A DNA stretch of 64,000 nt from Camarhynchus parvulus. Its lineage: Eukaryota > Chordata > Aves > Passeriformes > Thraupidae. The stretch covers positions 2,358,001 through 2,422,000 of the forward strand of contig NC_044596.1 in the NCBI RefSeq assembly GCF_901933205.1, written 5' to 3'. This document shows positions 23,643 through 36,138 of the stretch, piece after piece. Both the position numbers and the translations under genes were made by a program. The notes under the pieces were generated by a model. That model had not been told where the DNA came from. It saw only the letters and a program-made list of their open reading frames with translations, and did not search any database. Numbering within the stretch: the first letter of the stretch is position 1; the number at the start of each line of letters is the position of its first letter.

Positions 23643-23750
23643 TGGTGGGGTTTGGATCCCAGGGAAGTCCTGACCTGCAGAATCTCCTGCCAGCCCCGTG
23701 GTGATGCTCCAGTGCAGTGACACTGAGTGCCCTTGAGCACCTTTTATAGC
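23643..23750 (-). promoter_or_regulatory. TATA promoter and 5' noncoding exon of the PTH-family gene
   Basis: The minus strand carries CTATAAAAGG, with the TATA core at 23742-23748. About 30 nt downstream (near 23715) would be the start site. The candidate exon ends at 23643, at a perfect minus-strand donor (CCACCA then GTAAGTGG). A TATA box, a short noncoding exon, a signal-peptide exon and a hormone exon together give the three-exon plan of vertebrate PTH genes. Linking this promoter to the coding exons is an inference from position and strand. Confidence 0.65.
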
Positions 23751-24149
23751 AGCCCAGAGAGCTCAGGAACAATGGGAATGGGCTGCACAGCACTCTGTGA
23801 CTAAGTCCTTGTGCCAGGGAAATGAGACAGCTCCAGCAGTAATAAACCTTGGATTTTAAAATATTCAGCTCTGACTAAGGACAAGATCACAGCTTTGCAG
23901 GCCGTTTCGTCTTCCTTTGCAGTCTCTCCTGTTTTGTGAGAACTTTTGATTCTAACACAGCTTTGCTGTGCCCCAAGATGATGGACAGGGGATATCCAGC
24001 TGTTCCAGGGTTGATCAGGAAAAGTGTCTCTGGTGTGGAAATACATTTTGCTCCTTTCCTGTCCTTATGGCTCAGGTGTGGACCCTGAGTTGGGTAAGAG
24101 GAATCTAAATTAACAGTACTGGTGATGCCTGCAGTCAGCAAAGCCCGGT

Positions 24150-24620
24150 TACAGAATCACAGAATCGCAGAATGAACCAGGCGGGAAAAGACCTTTAAGA
24201 TCATCCAGTCCAACCTATGACCAAACATCTCCTCATCAACTAAGCCACAGCACTGAGAGCCACGTCCAGGATTTTTGTAATCACATCCAGGACAGTGTCT
24301 CCACCACCTCCCTGAGCAGATGATTCCACTGCCCAGTCATTCTTTCAGGTAAGAATTTTTTCTGATGTCCAACCTAAACTCCCTCTGGCACAGCTTAAGG
24401 CTGTGTCCTTTTGTTCTGTTCATGGTTGTCTGGGAGCAGAGCCCAACCCCAACTGAGCACAGCCACCTTTCAGGGAGCTGTAGAGAGTGATAAGGTCACC
24501 CCTGAGTCTCCTTTTTTCCAGGCTGAACAACCACAGCTCCCTCAACCATTCTTCAGAGAGCTGGTGTTCCAAGCCCTTCACCAGCCTTGTTTCCCTCCTC
24601 TGGACGTGTTCAAGCAAGTT
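24150..24620 (-). repeat. CR1 LINE fragment, about 470 bp
   Basis: Minus-oriented CR1. It begins with ACAGAATCACAGAATCGCAG and GATCATCCAGTCCAACC, then passes through CACCACCTCCCTGAGC and CAGGCTGAACAACCACAGC to a CCTCTGGACGTGTTC block. Confidence 0.92.
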
Positions 24621-24649
24621 CAAGTTACTCACAGGAGGTGGTAAATAAT

Positions 24650-24815
24650 AAAATCCCAGAATGGTTAGACTGGAAAGGACCTTAAAGCCCACCATCCCAC
24701 CCCCTGCCATGGCAGGGACATCTTCCACCATCCCAGATTGCTCCAAGCCCATCCAACCTGGCCTTGGACACTTCCAGGGATGGGGCAGCCACAGCTGCTC
24801 TGGGCAACCAGAATA
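24650..24815 (-). repeat. CR1 LINE 3' fragment
   Basis: Minus-oriented CR1 end, starting AATCCCAGAATGGTTAGAC and containing CCATCCAACCTGGCCTTGG. It follows the larger fragment immediately upstream but belongs to a different insertion, since it restarts at the 3' terminus. Confidence 0.9.
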
Positions 24816-25754
24816 AGATCCCACTGGATTTTATTGTTCAGTACCATTTTAATTTAAATCTGTTGATTGTACAGTAAAAAAAAATTCATTTGAAATTTTG
24901 GAAAATGGGAGAAACTCACTAAACAATAAAAGTGCAAATGGTAGTACAGGCAAAAAGTCAACTTACGACATGTTTTGAAACCTTGCAAGCTGACACTACA
25001 CAAGGTTTTATATTTACTGTATGACCTCTAAGCAGGTAATTTCAATAGAATTTGGATACTCAGGATGTGGCTTGATCATTAGGCTGGAACCACTTAAGAG
25101 GACCAGTTCCTGCTTCTCAAAGTGAAAGACAGTGAATGTATTTGTCACCTCTGAGGAGCAATTCCCTGGGAGGATTGCAAAGATCATTTGCTCAGTGTTT
25201 TCTGAAGCCATGGATTCCTTTCCCATAGGCACAGGGCTGTGTTCCTGACAAAGCCAGGCTCAGGTGGATGCAGACACATTGTCCTGCACAGACAGACCCC
25301 TTGCAGGGCTTCACAGCCTCTGTTCTCCAGCTTCCATGGACACCAAATTGCTTTTCATTGTGTTCCTCAAGGCAGCTTGTCTGAGACACCCAATAAACAT
25401 TCCTCATTTCATTACCTGAGTCCTGATCATTAAGGAGAGTGTCACTCATTAGAGTGTGTCACCAATTAAGGCTGACATTCGTTAGCACTTACACTGTTAC
25501 ACCAAATTATCTGCCGTGGATCCCTTGGTTACATCTTCAAGGATTAATGAGCATTGGCCAAAGTCCTGTGAGAAACATCTGGGACAATTCATCCATGAAC
25601 TTCTCAAGTCTCCAGCGTACAATGGGTTTTCATTGGATGCAGTTATGGCATCTCCACCAGAAAAACATCAATTGAGCGACCACAAGCAGAGATGGTGACG
25701 TGGGATGAGGACAGGGGCACTTGGAGAGCGTTCTGGTGGTCACAGCACACTGCC

Positions 25755-25922
25755 ATGGCTTTGCCCTTCCACCAAGGACCCTGGAGAAGTCAGAATAACC
25801 ATGTTCATCACTTTGTGACATCTCACACTGCCGTGCCTTTGCCCTTCCACCGGCCATTTCCTTCCACCAAGGACTCTGGAGAAGTCAGAATAACCACAGT
25901 CATCACTTTGTGACATCTCCCT
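25755..25922. repeat. 95-bp segmental tandem duplication
   Basis: Two copies of a block contain AAGGACYCTGGAGAAGTCAG and a CATCACTTTGTGACATCTC stretch. Copies start near 25774 and 25869 (offset 95). The second carries a few substitutions. Confidence 0.85.
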
Positions 25923-28849
25923 GAGGTCAGACTGGGCCAGGGTCACCCTATATCCATGAGAGATACAACATTTCTAAAGAAAACATAAAATGTGTCCATT
26001 GCACACTGCAGGCACTCCCCCAGGAGGAAATGTTCCCGGCTGTAATGGGGTCAGTGCTAATGTCACAGGGGGAAATTGTACCACCAGCACTCCCAGGTGA
26101 TATTTTTAGCTGGGATGAATTGACCTCTGTGAGAGGCCTGAGCGGTGCAGAGAGGAGCAGGAGCCTCTTCTGTTGGAGGGATTTGGACTGACCAGAGCTT
26201 TGTCCCCCCTCAGGGCATCCTCCACAGCATTCTTGGAGCCATCAAAGGTTCCAGCCTTGGCTTCAAAGGCTTCTCTCCCTCCCTCTAGCTTTCCCTGCTC
26301 CCTGCCTGGGAGGGCCTTTCGCTGTTCCCTCACCTTCAGCGGGAGTTTTGGAGCAGGAGGGTTGTGCCAATTATAGTTTCCCAGGGAGTGATTCTTTTGT
26401 TTTGCTTTCCAGCCCTTTCCCCGGGGAGCCAGGTGGGGGAGGAAGGGAATATGGCCTGCTGCAGGGCATGAAAGAAAAAGGGAAGAGAAAGCCTGGAGGC
26501 CCAGCTGAGGGGGAAGAAGGAGCTGGGGGAGGGAACAGAAAGCAAAGCAAATGTGCAAATAGCCTCGTTAGGGTAAGGAGGATCCTCTGGCCTGGGATTT
26601 GAAAACTTAATTAAACAAAGACTGTGCTGCATCAAAGGGATCCTCTATCTGTAGGGAGAGGGCTGAGAGATCTGAGGAATTTTTTCCATGTGCTGTTCTC
26701 TGTTACTCACCAGTAACAGGAGTGTGGGCTCCAGAAGTCTTCCTGTTTCCCTGACAAAAACATCAACTCTTTTTTTATTACCATTATTTTTGGGTTGTGT
26801 TTTTTTTTTTTCCCCTTACTGCTCTTAGCCCAACAGACCCGAAATCCTGCGAGCTGCTGTGCCGTGAGTGGAAAGCTGGGCACGCCCTGCCGAGAGGAAA
26901 CGCTCTGACCACACTCAGGGCAAACAGAGCTGCTGGAGAAGCAGCAGCTGCCAAACGGCTGTTTGCCCTCCCTGGCCTCCCCCACTCAGATACAGGAGGA
27001 AATGACACCTCACAGCAAACCACGAAGATTTTGGCACCATCGCACCTGCACTCGGTGCTCCAGGGGCATCACCAGCTCTCTGTCCTTGGGGAAGGAGCCA
27101 GCAGACCCATGGCTTCCATCACCATTTCAAGAGGTGAAGTTCAGCTCCAGGCTTCCCCTCCTTTCTGGGTGCTTTTAGCTCTTCTGTGTCACCTCCTTGT
27201 CGCTGGGGACAGTCCTGTGCCATCTGGAGAGATGCCAGCAATCTCATTTGGGAAGGGGCAAACTGTTGCAGGAGCAGTTTGAAATCGTGGCCCCTGCGCA
27301 CTGTGTCACTCCAGAGAAAACTCCCATCTTCCAGGGAATTAAAATTAGAGTTGAACAGCAGTGACTCAGGCTCACTGTTTTCATTTTCCATTTTCTGTTT
27401 CCAAGCCAGATCTACAGAAGCTCCTGGGACTCACAGCTCTGTCTGAATACGGTAGCAAGGGTGAGTGTTTTGTCCTCCAAAACCTACCCTGAAGCCAAGC
27501 CTGGGGCTGGTTCTCTTTTCTGCCCAAAATTGTCTCCAGATGGAATATTTTATGTGTGCAAAACAAATTCAGGTGAAGCTGAGACAAAGCCTCAGGTCCC
27601 TTTTGCAGCTTCTGTAACACCCACTGGGCTCTCTGAGCTTATCCCAGGTTCCACAGCGTTGCAGAACTCTCCTGAAGACCTCACCTGAGTAAAAACAAAA
27701 CAAAACAAAAAAAGGAGGGATGTTTCCCAGCGCCATGAGCCCTGTCTCCATGACAAGGAACTCTCTGGGATCTGCCCCTGCAAGAGGATGTCACTGCGCT
27801 GTCAATAGCTCAGACATGAGACCCCAGCAGTGGGAGAAACCTCCCACCTGGAAAGGTGAGGATGAAGGATGAGCAATTAAATGTCATCCAAGTAAAGAAA
27901 TGTCACACTGATTAATCCCCAAGTGCTGAGTCTTGGGGACATGCTGTGCTTGGTGCTGTGCCTTATTCTAGGTCTATGATATATAAATTACAGTCTGTTG
28001 TTTCCCTCTCTCTTTACATGAAGTCTGATGTAGAGATAAAAGCTTTCACTGTGTAAAAATACATGTTTTAAAAGTGAGGAAATAAGGGACTTGTACCCTT
28101 TAAACAGAAGAGTGTGTGGGAATAAGCTCATGCACTGAAATATATCTAAAAGATCAGGCTTGTGTAAGTCTGTTTCTTCAGAAAACAGCTTTCACCAAGG
28201 TCGGCTGATGGGCAGGATGTGGAAATGGGGTGAATCCACAGGAGCCCCATGACAGCAGGCTCAGAGGAGCCCTTGTGCAGTCGGTTTCTGACTGAAGATG
28301 CATCCCCTCCACCAGTTCCTGTTGTGTTTGAGCAGTGACATTTCCCACAAAAGGCCTTTCTGTGGGCAGAACTGTGCCAGTAAATAACTGGTTTTGCTGG
28401 TGTCTGGTTTTGCTTGAGGAGCAGCTCTCAGAGATCCTCTTGCAGATAGAAGTGTTCTCCAGTAAATATTATCTGTCTCCTGAGGTATCCAGAGCTCCAG
28501 GAGCATTTGGACAATAAGTCCAAAGCTCTCAGTCACATGGTGGGATTTTGGGGTGTCCTGTGGAGGGCCAGGAATAGATTTTTGATGGTTCTTATGGTTC
28601 CTTTCCAGCTCAGGATATTCTGTGATTCAGTGATCCTTTAAATTTGGCTCACACAGCTGAGGTTTCTTCGAAATCATAACGTATAGAATGTGTTCATTTT
28701 CCCCTGAGACTGAAATCTCAGAAACCACAGCAACAGCTTGACTAGAACACCTTACTGCAGACCAGTAGGGTCTTGGATCCTGCTCTGGGGGTTTATAAAA
28801 CATTTAACCAATGATATTGGACACAGGTGGTAAAAGCAGCGAGTGCGAT

Positions 28850-28910
28850 GCAGCAGGATTTTCCAAACAGCGCAGGATTTTCCAAACACAGCAGGATTTT
28901 CCAAACACTC
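28850..28910. repeat. triplicated CAGGATTTTCCAAACA motif
   Basis: Three copies of GCAGGATTTTCCAAACA spaced about 18-20 bp apart. Each contains a GGATTTTCC core, resembling an NFAT or Rel-type sequence. Confidence 0.8.
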
Positions 28911-30719
28911 ACAAACTTGGAAGAAGGAGGGAAGTGATGTAGCACAAAGCTCCCACATATGTGACATGCACAGGGCTGGTTTGGGGACCAGCTTTGGGTC
29001 ACAATCAAAGCACTGGCTTTGGAATGACACAGGAATTGCTGGCACATCCCAACCCCAGCTCTGGGAATTTGGCTGAGCACTCTGAGCTCTGCCTCGTGCC
29101 CTGTGATGGGCCATGTTCAGTTTCTGAATAACACCAGAAACAAACTGAAAACAGATTATGTTTGGATGATGTGATTTTTGTGGGCTGTGATTTATAAAAT
29201 GTGGTGACAGGCTTAACCCCAGGGAAGAAGTGCTTGAATGGAGCAGGTAACATGTCCTAGGTGAGTGCTGAGTGCTCTGTTTGCTTTGCAGCAGGTGAGC
29301 TGACTTCTGAATAAATCCTTTGTTCCCAAGTCTGTCACCTGGAATGATCTTCATACATCATGTGTAACTTTGGTATGAAATTAAAAGTTATGTTAGGATT
29401 ACAAGCTTGTCCAAGTTGCTCTCTAATATTTGTTCTGTTTCTTTTTAAAATATCCATTATTGCAAAACTTAAATCGTGTTTGAAATGCACATTATGTGAT
29501 GTGAGGGGTTCTAGGAATGCTGCAAACCCCCTTGGAGAAGGGAGGTGAGTGCTGGAAATCACCTTCTCAAAGAAGTCACAAAGTGAAATGGCTGAACAGC
29601 TCCAACCCTCAAATTATTTCCTTTGTTTGTGTTGCCTCAGGAAATTAGCCATCAGCTAATTTAGATTACAACGGATTAGATTTCCTTAATTAAAGGCAGG
29701 TAACTCTCAGATAACTGTATACACAATAAAGATACTTTGGAGCATTCATTACCTCAAAGTCATTGTTGTGTTTCTGTCCCTTGGCCAGTTTTCACCCTTT
29801 GAGGATTTTATTGAGAAAAAGCTCTTAAAAATAACGGGGGATGCTGCAAAAGATTTTGAAAATTCCAATTAATTATATCAGCTGGTTGTTTTTAATTCCA
29901 GTTGGGTTTCTGGAATTCTGGTAGACAAGGACATCCCATGCTCTGCTCAGTTCCTGTTTGGAAAGCAGAGTCAACAAGCATTAATTTGTACTCAAAATGC
30001 CTTTTTGTGTATTACGTGATTAAAACTATTATTAATTATACGTGTACCAGATAAATTTGTCTTCTCTGGCCCATGACAAAGAGTTGAAGTCTGGATTAAA
30101 CTCAGCCTGGCTGTAAGGGGAGGTTTTTGGGAGGTTATTGCAGCAACAACCCTGGGTGGATTTCTTATTTTACCTGAAAACAGAAATCAGGAGGTTTGTT
30201 ATCAAAGGCAACCCCTTTGGAACAAGTTCATTGTTTAATTAGAGGTTAAAACCCCATGTTGTATGTACAAATGTTGTGTATGAATGAGAGTTTGGCAAAG
30301 CACATCAACAGCACTGTGTATTTGTAACTGAAACTCCTCCGTTCAAATCCTTCTCATTTTCTCTAGTTCAGAAAAAAAAAAAAAATCAGTTCCGTCCTTT
30401 GTGCCTCAGTAAGCAAAGCCCGGACATAAAGTTTAAAATTTACCAAAAACTTCGGCTTACAGCAGTTTGCTCAACACACCTATTTAAAGCTCAGGGGCAG
30501 AAACGGGTCTGAGAGAATCGAAGCGTTCAGAGGTGTAAACCCTACCTGGAGGGACCTCATCGGGCCAGAGACACAAGGAAATAAAACTTTATTTTTCACG
30601 TCAGCCGGAAAATCAGCAGCTCTGGGGCTGTGACCGCTCCGGATTCCAGGGCCCGGGCGGGGCCCCCTCAGCGCTCCCGCCATTGCCGCCAACAGCCCGC
30701 CCGCCCGCGCGCGAGCGCG

Positions 30720-30840
30720 CCGTGACGCCGCCTGTCAATCAGCGCAACGGCGCCCTCTGATTCGCTGTCGCCCGGCATCACGTGGGAGAGGACTGGCGTT
30801 ATATAAACGCGGGCGGGGTCGTTTCTAGCCGCCATTTTGT
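30720..30840 (+). promoter_or_regulatory. SRSF3: SRSF3 core promoter
   Basis: The block sits in a CpG island (about 30600-31420). It contains an E-box CACGTG at 30779-30784, a TATA-like TATATAAA at 30800-30807, and a YY1-type GCCGCCATTTTGT at 30828-30840 that probably marks the transcription start. Both the TATA-to-start distance and the YY1 initiator agree with a start near 30830. Confidence 0.8.
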
Positions 30841-30933
30841 CCAGTGAGGAAAAGCGGAGCTGGGGTCTCGCTGAGGGTCGAGTCGGCTGAGTTTAGCGCG
30901 GGCTCCCTTCGCGCGCCCTCCCTCTAAGCACCG
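30830..30933 (+). other. SRSF3: SRSF3 5' noncoding exon 1
   Basis: The exon runs from the inferred start site to a good donor (ACCG then GTGAGG) at 30934. A second GCCGCCATTTTGT occurs at 31031-31043 inside intron 1. Confidence 0.75.
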
Positions 30934-31682
30934 GTGAGGATCTTCACCCCGGAGGGCGGGGGGGGAGGCGGCTGCCGCGGTCTTGGTGCCCGGCAGGGCG
31001 GATGGAAGCGGCGGCGGCAAACAAAGAGCAGCCGCCATTTTGTAACGCCGGGCCTGGGGCGGCGGCTGCCGCGGCCCTGAGCGGAACCGGGCGGGGAGGC
31101 GGCGGGTTGCCGGGAGGAGCCCGTTCTCGGCCTGTTCCCCGCGGGGTGTGAGGCCAGGCGGGGTGGGAAGTGCCGCGGGGGCGGTGTGGCGCCGGCCCGT
31201 CCGCCAGTGGCAGCGCCGGTCCCTCAAAGCGCGCCGAGGAGCGGCTCCGGAGCGAGTCCCCGAGCATTGCCCGCGGGGCTCGGCGGGAGATGGCGCTGCC
31301 CACCCCCTTGGTGCGCGGATCGCCCTGATCCTAATCCCGATCCGGGAACAATGGAGCCTCCCCCGCGCAGCGCCCTCTGCAGACCCCCGTGCGCTAAGCG
31401 GGAAAAAAGGCGGAAAGACCTTCCCCCCACAAATCTAAACAGTAAAAGTAACCGAAATTCCTCGAAATAGTGAATTTTGATCACACTGTGGCATACCAGC
31501 TATCTTGTTGGGTTTTAAGTTTTCTCTCACCCCGCTCGCCCGTTCCAAACAGTGTCTCCATCACAATGCATCACTGCTCAAGTTTCAGGGGGAAGTAGCC
31601 AACAGAGTGATTTCCCTTGGAAGTCAACAAGCACATGCGCTGGGTTAAATATATGTGAACTTCTTTTTTTCTTGTCCTAGCA

Positions 31683-34600
31683 ATGCATCGTGATTCTTGT
31701 CCGCTGGACTGCAAGGTCTATGTGGGTAACCTTGGAAACAATGGCAACAAAACAGAATTAGAGCGAGCTTTTGGCTACTATGGACCACTGCGCAGTGTAT
31801 GGGTGGCGAGAAATCCTCCTGGGTTTGCCTTTGTGGAGTTTGAAGATCCCCGAGATGCAGCTGATGCAGTAAGAGAGCTAGATGGAAGGTAAAGTGTGCT
31901 TGGCTTGGCTGGTCAAAATATGGGACATTATAGAAGTGATACAGTTTTAAATTGTGAAACTTAAACTGCGGGACTAAAGTCTTGATGCATTTCTTATGCG
32001 CTGTTTTGTATGGTACTATAAGGGTGTTCTTATGGTGCAGCAATGGAATCCCAGAATGGTTTGGGCTGGAAGGAACCTCAAAGATCATTCAGTCCCACTC
32101 TCCCCGTGGGCAGGGACGCCTTCCACTGTCCCAGGCTGCTCCAGGTCCCATTCAGCCTGGCCTTGGGCACTTCAGGAATCCAGGAGCAGCCACAGCTGCT
32201 CTGGGCACCCTGTGCCGGGGCCTGCCCACCCTCACAGGGAATAATTCCTTCCCAATATCCCACCTATCCCTGCTCTCCTTCATGAATAGCATTGTAATGT
32301 TTAATTTTGCATTTCCCAGTTGAACTCCCAAGTTAGGAATTATTTGCATCTCTTTGTGTGTTAATTAAATTGCAGATGGTGTTATTATAAAGAGGTAAAA
32401 CTGATTGTGGAGACTCTCCTTTGCTCTTTCCCTGCCTGCTTTACTGGCACAGCAGTTTTGAGAAGCAGCCAATCCTTTTGTCTGCCAAAGAATCCCAGAA
32501 TGGTTTGGGCTGGAAGCCCATCCGGTTCCACCCACTGCTGTGGGCAGGGACACCTTCCACTGGGTAGCCTGGGCTGCTCCATGCCTGTCCAACCTGGCCT
32601 TGGACACTTCCAGGGAAGGGAAGTGCTCCAGCTGACTCTGGGCACTGTGCTTTGATGACAAAACATTTTTCCCTTTTGCATTGTTTTTCCACCTTGTGGA
32701 TCACGTATCCTTTATTCCACGCTGCCTTCTCCCTGGCAGTGCTAACCAGAGTGCCCCTCTCCCCAGAACGCTGTGTGGATGTCGCGTCCGGGTGGAGCTC
32801 TCCAACGGGGAGAAGCGGAGTCGGAACCGCGGCCCCCCTCCGTCGTGGGGCCGGCGCCCTCGGGATGACTATCGCAGGAGGAGTCCCCCTCCTCGGCGCA
32901 GGTACCTGGGCACAGTGCACTCCTAGAGCCCTTGGCACAGTTACCACCTAGCATCCTAGGAGCAGGCTTGTTAAAGGCATGTTGATGGATGGCATTCATC
33001 TATCTGATCATGATTCGGAAATGACAGATGCTAAAAAAGGAAAAAACCCAAACCACCCCCCCACAAAATCGAGGTGAATTTGAGTTGTGTTGAATGTTGT
33101 TGGCTTTTGTCCATAGGTGACTGTGCAGTTGGTAGTCAGTGCCCTCTGTCCTGGGCTTATTCTCCTTCCTCTTAAAACCTGCTCATCTTCTAGTCACACT
33201 TTGCCTTTCTTCCCCATACTTCAACTTAGGCTGTTCCTTTCCTTTACTCCATATTGGCAAAACATGACATACAGCAGTATAGCATTTCCATACCAATGGG
33301 TTTTTCCACTTTGTTTGCAGAACTAAAATCCTTCCCAAGCAGGCAGCTGTTTAATAATAGATTGAGTAACAGTTGCTCTAAACATCTGGAATCTTGACAC
33401 TTTAGTGTTAGCGTGGAAATAAAGCATCGTGTGACGATCCTGTCACTTGAAGTTTGCAAACCCAGCTCTAGCATATAGCAGGATTTTTGGGAACTGGCAC
33501 GTTCTTGGACCCAGACTAGTTTGTCTGGCAGTTTAAGTGTGCACCGTGGTTTTTACAGGACTGAATTTGCCTGTGGCAGGTGAGTGAAGTCCTCCTGAGC
33601 CAGGGTTTCAAAGCTTACCCTTTTGCTGTTGAAAAAAAAAATAACACATTAGGAGTATTTGTTAGCTAATAGATGGTTGTACTGATGGCTTGTTTTTCAT
33701 TTTTTTTATGCTTTTTTGGTCCATCTATTAATAAAAATGAACCCGTTACAGAGTCACCATCATGTCTCTTCTCACCACCCTCTGAGTCTGCATTAGCCAG
33801 CCAACTAGCCCTTTCAGCGTCATGTGACCAGCGCGCCCCATGCAGCTTGGCTGGTGTCGTTTCACATGACCCAGGCATGGCCAGTCGTCAGGTTGCACCG
33901 CCCTTTGGTTCCCGAGCATGCTGTTTTCTCTCAGCCTTCTCTCCAACCTTAACCAAATCGGCAGCAGCCACCTCGACCGCCCACACATTCCCGGCCAATC
34001 AGCTCAGCTGTTTATTTACCAAATGTCTTCACAACAACTACAGCAGCAGCCTTCGGCTAACAAAAAAGCAGGAAAAATCCACAACACCCCCTTCGCCAAC
34101 CAACTAAATACAACGCAACATCTGGCAAAACCTTTTCAGCAAATTCTTCTTGGCAGTCAGTCCGGCAGCCTCACCTCACCATTTCTAGCTTGTTGAAACC
34201 AAAGACTTGTAAGTTTTTCCTGCTTATACAGTTTACTGCTGGTTAAAATAAGGAGTAAGCGGCTTATAAGTAATTACTTTTCTCAATCAAAGGCTGGCTG
34301 TGCATAATTGAGTGGTAACGTACATATGTTGCTTGAGAAAACTTTTAAGGGTGATATGGAAGCTCTTACACTGTGAATAATGTAAAAACCAGGATATTTG
34401 CATGTGAGATGCCAAACTAAATTTTTAATAAAGCTCTAACAAATGTAGCTTTTCCTTGCCACAAAAATCCTATCACCTTTAAATGGTTTTACTAACAGTT
34501 TTCAAAACTTAAAACAATTACTTTTTGGGATGAACTGGGCCGAGCTAAGGTTATATTTTTTAATTTTTTATTTTTTATAAGAAAATAGTCTAAACACACT

Positions 34601-36138
34601 CTATGGCATTAAAAATGACAATCACAAATATGCAGTTCTAATGTAGCACTTAATGGCATTATCAATATTGACACTGAGCGCATTTTCACTTTTTTTTTTC
34701 CACTTGATATCTCTTATGTCTTGTTATGGACCTTTTTGGCTTGCATGGGTTCCAAAACATTTGCTCTGTGCTATTTTTTTTTTTTTTTTGGAACCACCTG
34801 TGGGACTTTGGTGTGGTGTTCTGGGCAGTGTATTTAGTTGAAATGGAAAGTGTTGCATTGGACAACTCTGCTCTGACGCGTTCTTAGTTAAGTGAATTCG
34901 TGGTTGGAAACGTGCTGTTCACACTGAGCTTGGTTTTACTGCCTAATCTTTCCATGCCTTTTACTGGATGATGGATGCCAGTTATTCGTGGCACGTTCCC
35001 TGGGCCCAACAATGAGTTTGACAAGTTGGGAAGTGCCTCAGCCCATTAAAGCTCAAAGAATGGATCAAGTGCCTCACATTTGGTTTTCTGGTTCTAGATC
35101 ACCGCGAAGGAGAAGCTTCTCCCGGAGCCGCAGCAGGTACTGATCCCTTCCCTACCCCGTGGACTGCTCCAGCCTGGGGGGCTGAAAAGAACAGCCCAAA
35201 ACAGCTCCATGTGTGGGCTGTGCACAATCAGTAGTTTGTTAAAACAGAAACAGATTTGCTTCTGTCATATTGCTTGCCTGGAATTACTGAGCTGTTTGAG
35301 ATTCCAGGAAGAGCAGTGGAAGGATACTGAGAACAGAAGTCATTTCCGTTCTGCAGCTGCCTGGCATCTTCTGTCAGTTTTCCCCAAAGTTTAAGTGTTA
35401 ATGTGGTACTCTCTCACGGATACTGTGAGCAAAGGGTCATTGAGCCCTGATGTGGGAAAAGACAATTAAGGTTAATTCCAGGCATAAATCAGAATGTGAT
35501 TTGAGTGGGATTCTGAAAAAAAAAAAAACAACAAAAAAACCAAAACCCAAACACACAAAAAAATTTTTACAAAGTTTACTACATGCCTGTTTATAGTACA
35601 TTATAAGCTGTTGGCTCAGGCTGATCATTCTTCCCTCAAGAAAAGGTTAATAGCAGCATGGGTAACAGGTTTCCCCTGGTTGAACAGTTAGAAACCTTCA
35701 CTCCTGAAGGGAAGCTCCTCAGGGAGCCTCCTTGGCCGGATGAAGCTTTGCTCTGATGGTGTGCTGTTGTGGTCTGTCCCAGGTCCCTCTCCAGAGACAG
35801 AAGAAGAGAGAGATCACTCTCACGGGAGAGGAACCACAAGCCCTCTCGCTCCTTCTCCAGGTCTCGCAGGTAAGGAGAGCCTTCAGTGTTTGTGGTTCTG
35901 AGTAAATGTGAAAGTAACTTAGTGCCTTGTTGGAGAATCACCTCTAGTGTCAGGAGATTCTTCACCTTAAAACAACAAAATACTCAGTTTTATTAAATGA
36001 ACAGTATTTTTAAAATGCTTAAGTATCACCTGCTGATTGTGGCTGGGGGGCTTAAAGGAAAATCTGTTCCTGACACCTGATCCTAACCTTACCTGTCTGT
36101 TGTTCTTCAGTCGCTCCAGGTCAAATGAGAGGAAATAG
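31683..36138 (+). CDS. SRSF3: SRSF3 (SRp20) splicing factor, five coding exons
   Basis: Small SR protein that binds pre-mRNA in the nucleus and regulates splicing, export and 3'-end choice. Coding exons are 31683-31888, 32767-32901, 35098-35136, 35783-35869 and 36111-36138, totalling 495 nt, or 164 codons plus stop, the human length. An N-terminal RRM shows RNP2 (VYVGNL, residues 12-17) and RNP1 (GFAFVEF, near 47-53). The [14 protein letters not shown] linker leads into an RS domain ending SRSRSNERK. All junctions are GT-AG and in phase. The start MHRDSC lies two bases into its exon. Introns 1 and 2 are longer than the coding exons, and intron 2 carries two CR1 pieces. Expression is probably autoregulated through the poison exon in intron 3. 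Confidence 0.98.
32045..32285 (-). repeat. CR1 LINE 3' fragment
   Basis: Minus-oriented CR1 end in SRSF3 intron 2, starting GAATCCCAGAATGGTTTGGG and passing through CAGCCACAGCTGCTCTGGGC. Confidence 0.9.
32488..32650 (-). repeat. CR1 LINE 3' fragment
   Basis: A second minus-oriented CR1 end in the same SRSF3 intron. It again restarts at GAATCCCAGAATGGTTTGGG, so it is a separate insertion. It lies about 115 bp before the next coding exon. Confidence 0.9.
33752..34208 (+). other. SRSF3: SRSF3 poison cassette exon (457 nt)
   Basis: The candidate exon is bounded by a CCGTTACAG acceptor and a GACTT/GTAAGTTTTT donor within intron 3. The human alternative exon, as I recall it, is about the same length (456 nt). 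Splicing from the exon ending at 32901 adds 11 codons and then hits TGA at 33783-33785, giving a 124-residue product with the RRM but no RS domain. The exon is rich in C-N-N-C and ACAAC-type words of the kind SRSF3 binds. Inclusion should trigger nonsense-mediated decay and so limit SRSF3 levels. Confidence 0.88.

Larger units (their letters stand above)
23751..30590. other. intergenic region between the PTH-family gene and SRSF3
   Basis: I find no convincing exon chain. The region holds CR1 fragments at 24150-24620 and 24650-24815, a 95-bp duplication at 25755-25922, a small triplicated motif at 28850-28910, and a possible CR1 end near 28590-28640. The longest open frame here, plus strand 26797-27282, resembles nothing I know and has no supporting signals. 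Confidence 0.5.

Noticed and set aside
26797..27282. 161-codon plus-strand open frame
   Set aside because: No recognisable family, starts within a T-rich run, and has no promoter, splice or signal-peptide support.
33673..34107. 144-codon open frame across the SRSF3 poison exon
   Set aside because: It is not in the frame entered from the upstream SRSF3 exon; the region is explained as a noncoding regulatory cassette.
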